The position numbers and the translations under genes were made by a program. A stretch of DNA of 7,749 nt from Rubritepida sp. (GTDB lineage Bacteria > Pseudomonadota > Alphaproteobacteria > Acetobacterales > Acetobacteraceae): NCBI GenBank assembly GCA_014376425.1, contig JACMRO010000516.1, positions 1-7,749 on the forward strand. Direction: 5' to 3'. Shown here piece after piece: positions 5,880 to 7,749 of the stretch; position 1 is the first letter of the stretch; the number at the start of each line of letters is the position of its first letter. The notes under the pieces are model-generated. The model saw only the letters and a program-made list of their open reading frames with translations, was not told the origin of the DNA and made no database searches.

Positions 5880-7096
5880 TCATCACCCGTGGCCGATGCC
5901 AAGAACCGCAGCAGCGCCGCCAGATCCTCGGCATTGCCCACCGTCTGCACCGGCATGCGGGTTCCCGGCGTCACGACATCGGGGCCGCGGGTGAACAGAT
6001 CGGCCACTGTCTGCGGCGTCCAGGTAATGTCGCCTTGCGCCAGGCGGTCGGAATAGGCGTAGCCAGGCACGCTGCCCATGCGGCGCCCGAACAACCGGTG
6101 CAGCGTGGGCCCGGCCATGGCCGCGGATTGCGGGCCGAGCGCGTGGCAGGCCTGGCAGGCGCGGAACACGCGCGCGCCCTGCGGGTCGGCGTCGGCTGGG
6201 AGCGCTGCTTCCATGGCCGGGGTTTCAGCCAGGGGGCGGCCTGTCGCCACATCCCAACGCCGCAGCTGCCGGTCGGCGCCACCGCTCCACAGCGTGCCAT
6301 CGGGCGCGAACCCCAGCGACCAGACCGGCAGGCCGGGCCCGTCCAGCACCCGCAGCAGCCGGCCGGCCCGCCAGTCCCACAGCCCCACATCGCCGCCGAT
6401 CCCGGCCGCCGCCAGGATGCCGTCACGCTCGGCCAGCGCCACCAGCGGGCGCGTTCCGGTGCTCAGCGTCGCGCCGTCGGGCAGCCGCACGACACCATCG
6501 GCGCCGCCGCCGGCCACGCCATCCCCCAGAGCCACCAGCGCCGCCAGCGGCACGCCGTGTTCCGCCAGCACGGCGCCCCCGGGCCACAGCCGCAGCGTGC
6601 CGTCCCGCCCGGCGCTGACCAGGCCGCCCGGGGTGAAGGCCAGGCCGGTGACCGGGCCCCGATGGCCTTCATACAGCGTCGCCTCGCCCGGCCCGCTCCA
6701 CACCCGCACCCCGCCATCGAACCCGCCGGCGGCCACCCGCGCGCCGTCACTGGCCAGCGCCAACACCGGGCCGGCATGGCCTGGCAGGGTCGCATCGGGC
6801 GTGGTCGCGCCCATCGCAGGCCAGACCGCGATCGTGCCGTCTTCGCCGGCGCTGACAAAGCCGCCGCCGGGCACCGCCACCAGGGCCTCGATCGCGCCGC
6901 GATGCCAGCGCGACACCACCCGCGGCTGCCCCGCCAGCGACCAGAAGATCACCGCCTGGTCCAGCCCGCCCGAGGCCAGGCCGGCGGGGCCGACCGCGAT
7001 GGCCCGAACCGGCCCGCCATGCGCCTGCAGGCTTTGCGCCCGGGCACCCTGGGCGAGCCCACCCAGACACAGCCAGATGCCAAGCAGCAACCGCAT
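5864..7096 (-). CDS. Secreted WD40 beta-propeller fused to class I cytochrome c
   Basis: The 410-residue protein starts with a signal peptide (MRLLLGIWLCLGGLAQGARA, probable cleavage near residue 21), so it should act in the periplasm. Residues about 25-282 hold seven WD40-like blades, with strand ends such as LDQAVIFW, EDGTIAVW, FDGGVRVW, RDGTLRLW, ADGVVRLP, GGDVGLWD and ADRQLRRWD, enough for a closed propeller. Residues about 305-400 form a class I cytochrome c: heme-binding CQACH (C314, C317, H318), GPTLHRLFGRRMGSVPGYAYS, and a likely axial methionine in GTRMPV (M381). The propeller may bind a partner while the heme passes electrons; this is inference. The ATG at 7096 shares one base with the upstream peptidase stop (TGATG), implying coupled translation. 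A TTG one codon earlier is possible but less likely. Confidence 0.9.
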   Translation of the reverse strand: MRLLLGIWLCLGGLAQGARAQSLQAHGGPVRAIAVGPAGLASGGLDQAVIFWSLAGQPRVVSRWHRGAIEALVAVPGGGFVSAGEDGTIAVWPAMGATTPDATLPGHAGPVLALASDGARVAAGGFDGGVRVWSGPGEATLYEGHRGPVTGLAFTPGGLVSAGRDGTLRLWPGGAVLAEHGVPLAALVALGDGVAGGGADGVVRLPDGATLSTGTRPLVALAERDGILAAAGIGGDVGLWDWRAGRLLRVLDGPGLPVWSLGFAPDGTLWSGGADRQLRRWDVATGRPLAETPAMEAALPADADPQGARVFRACQACHALGPQSAAMAGPTLHRLFGRRMGSVPGYAYSDRLAQGDITWTPQTVADLFTRGPDVVTPGTRMPVQTVGNAEDLAALLRFLASATGDDSAGR

Positions 7097-7749
7097 CAAA
7101 GCGTGCGCAACAACCCGAGCAGCGTGGCACCGCGCGGGGCCAGTTCGCGCCAGCGGATGTGCTCATCCGGCGCATGCGCGCCATGGCCGGAGCAGCCAAG
7201 TCCATCCAGCGTGGGAATACCCATGGCGGCGGTGAAATTGCCGTCCGACCCGCCGCCGCGATGCTGCTTGGGTAGCGCGTACCCATTCTCCGCCGCCAGC
7301 CCGCGCGCCACGCCATACAGCCGCAATGTGTCCTCGTTCTCCGCCATCGGCGGCCGATTCATGCCGCCGGTGACGGTGACGCTGATGCCGTCGCCATCCT
7401 CGGCCAGCGCCAGCATCGCTGCCACCATCCGGGCGCCGTCCTGGGCATTGGCCACCCGCAGGTCGATCTCGCATCCCGCCTCGGGCGGGATGACGTTGGC
7501 GCGGCTGCCGCCCCAGATCGGCGCCACATTGGTAGTGACGCCGCCAGCCCCGCCCCTTGCCAGGTCGGTCATTGCGTGGATCGCCAGGATCTTCTCCGCC
7601 AGCTTTACCACCGCGCTGCGCCCCTCGGTCCAGTTGCCGCCAGCATGGGCGCTGCGGCCCCGCACCCGCAGCGAGAAGCGGCCCACGCCCTTGCGCGCTG
7701 TCACGCAACAGCCGTCGGGCCCGCCGGCCGGCTCGGGGATCAGCACGGC
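7096..7749 (-). CDS. M20 family metallopeptidase (carboxypeptidase G2-like), 5' end outside window
   Basis: The visible 217 residues are the C-terminal part of a zinc-dependent peptidase or amidohydrolase of the M20/ArgE/DapE/CPG2 group, normally about 370-400 residues. Visible parts are a metal-ligand glutamate in LIPEPA (E6 of the visible part), TARKGVGRF leading into the dimerisation domain, GRSAHAG with its conserved histidine (H35), WTEGRSAVVKLAEKI, GGSRANVIPPEAGCEIDLRV (80-99), and the returning catalytic domain with GGGSDGNFTAAMGIPTLDGL and the metal-ligand histidine in GAHAPDEHI (H192). The first metal ligands and the catalytic glutamate pair would lie upstream, beyond 7749. The sequence resembles CPG2-type members more than DapE, but the substrate cannot be assigned. 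It has no visible lesion, and its stop overlaps the WD40-cytochrome start. Confidence 0.92.
   Translation of the reverse strand, partial: AVLIPEPAGGPDGCCVTARKGVGRFSLRVRGRSAHAGGNWTEGRSAVVKLAEKILAIHAMTDLARGGAGGVTTNVAPIWGGSRANVIPPEAGCEIDLRVANAQDGARMVAAMLALAEDGDGISVTVTGGMNRPPMAENEDTLRLYGVARGLAAENGYALPKQHRGGGSDGNFTAAMGIPTLDGLGCSGHGAHAPDEHIRWRELAPRGATLLGLLRTL

Noticed and set aside
6078..7235. 385-codon plus-strand frame opposite the WD40-cytochrome gene
   Set aside because: Pro/Ser/Thr/Ala-rich antisense frame with no domain; the minus strand shows a signal peptide, repeats and a heme motif.
1..7749. Defence system, CRISPR, mobile element or prophage
   Set aside because: No regular spacer-repeat pattern, transposase, integrase, reverse transcriptase, toxin-antitoxin pair or tRNA could be seen; the window consists of housekeeping and transport genes with uniform composition.

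Overview
The window is GC-rich DNA (about 70 % by eye) with strong G/C bias at third codon positions, tightly packed genes, and GTG as well as ATG starts. Gene content and protein motifs suggest an alphaproteobacterium, possibly of the Acetobacteraceae/Rhodospirillales type. That placement is an inference from style, not from a marker gene. No rRNA, tRNA, CRISPR array, transposase or phage gene is visible.

Left part (1-3658, plus strand): a high-affinity branched-chain amino acid (HAAT/LIV) ABC transporter in the order permease livH, permease livM, ATPase livG, ATPase livF. A 14-codon tail at the left edge may be the end of an upstream gene, possibly the periplasmic binding protein. Between that tail and livH lies a degenerate tandem array with an exact 21-bp period. 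livH/livM and livM/livG overlap by 8 bp each, so translational coupling is likely. livG and livF are instead separated by 115 bp that looks inserted, because a 12-bp sequence spanning the livG stop is repeated at the livF start.

Middle part (3690-5238, minus strand): a threonine-aldolase-family PLP enzyme followed by a YraN/UPF0102 nuclease-fold protein. These converge on livF with only 31 bp between stops. Divergent from the aldolase gene is a small plus-strand membrane protein of the DUF4337 type (5306-5845).

Right part (5864-7749, minus strand): a two-gene unit. An M20-family metallopeptidase runs off the right edge, and its stop codon overlaps the start of a secreted seven-bladed WD40 propeller fused to a class I c-type cytochrome. 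This unit converges with DUF4337 across an 18-bp gap, where a GC-rich hairpin may act as a bidirectional terminator.

Taken together the region handles amino acids and peptides (uptake, aldol cleavage, peptide or amide hydrolysis). It also has one unusual periplasmic electron-transfer fusion protein and one uncharacterised membrane protein. I do not see a defence system or other clearly novel multi-gene system. The most unusual items are the WD40-cytochrome c fusion, the 21-bp array and the apparent insert between livG and livF.
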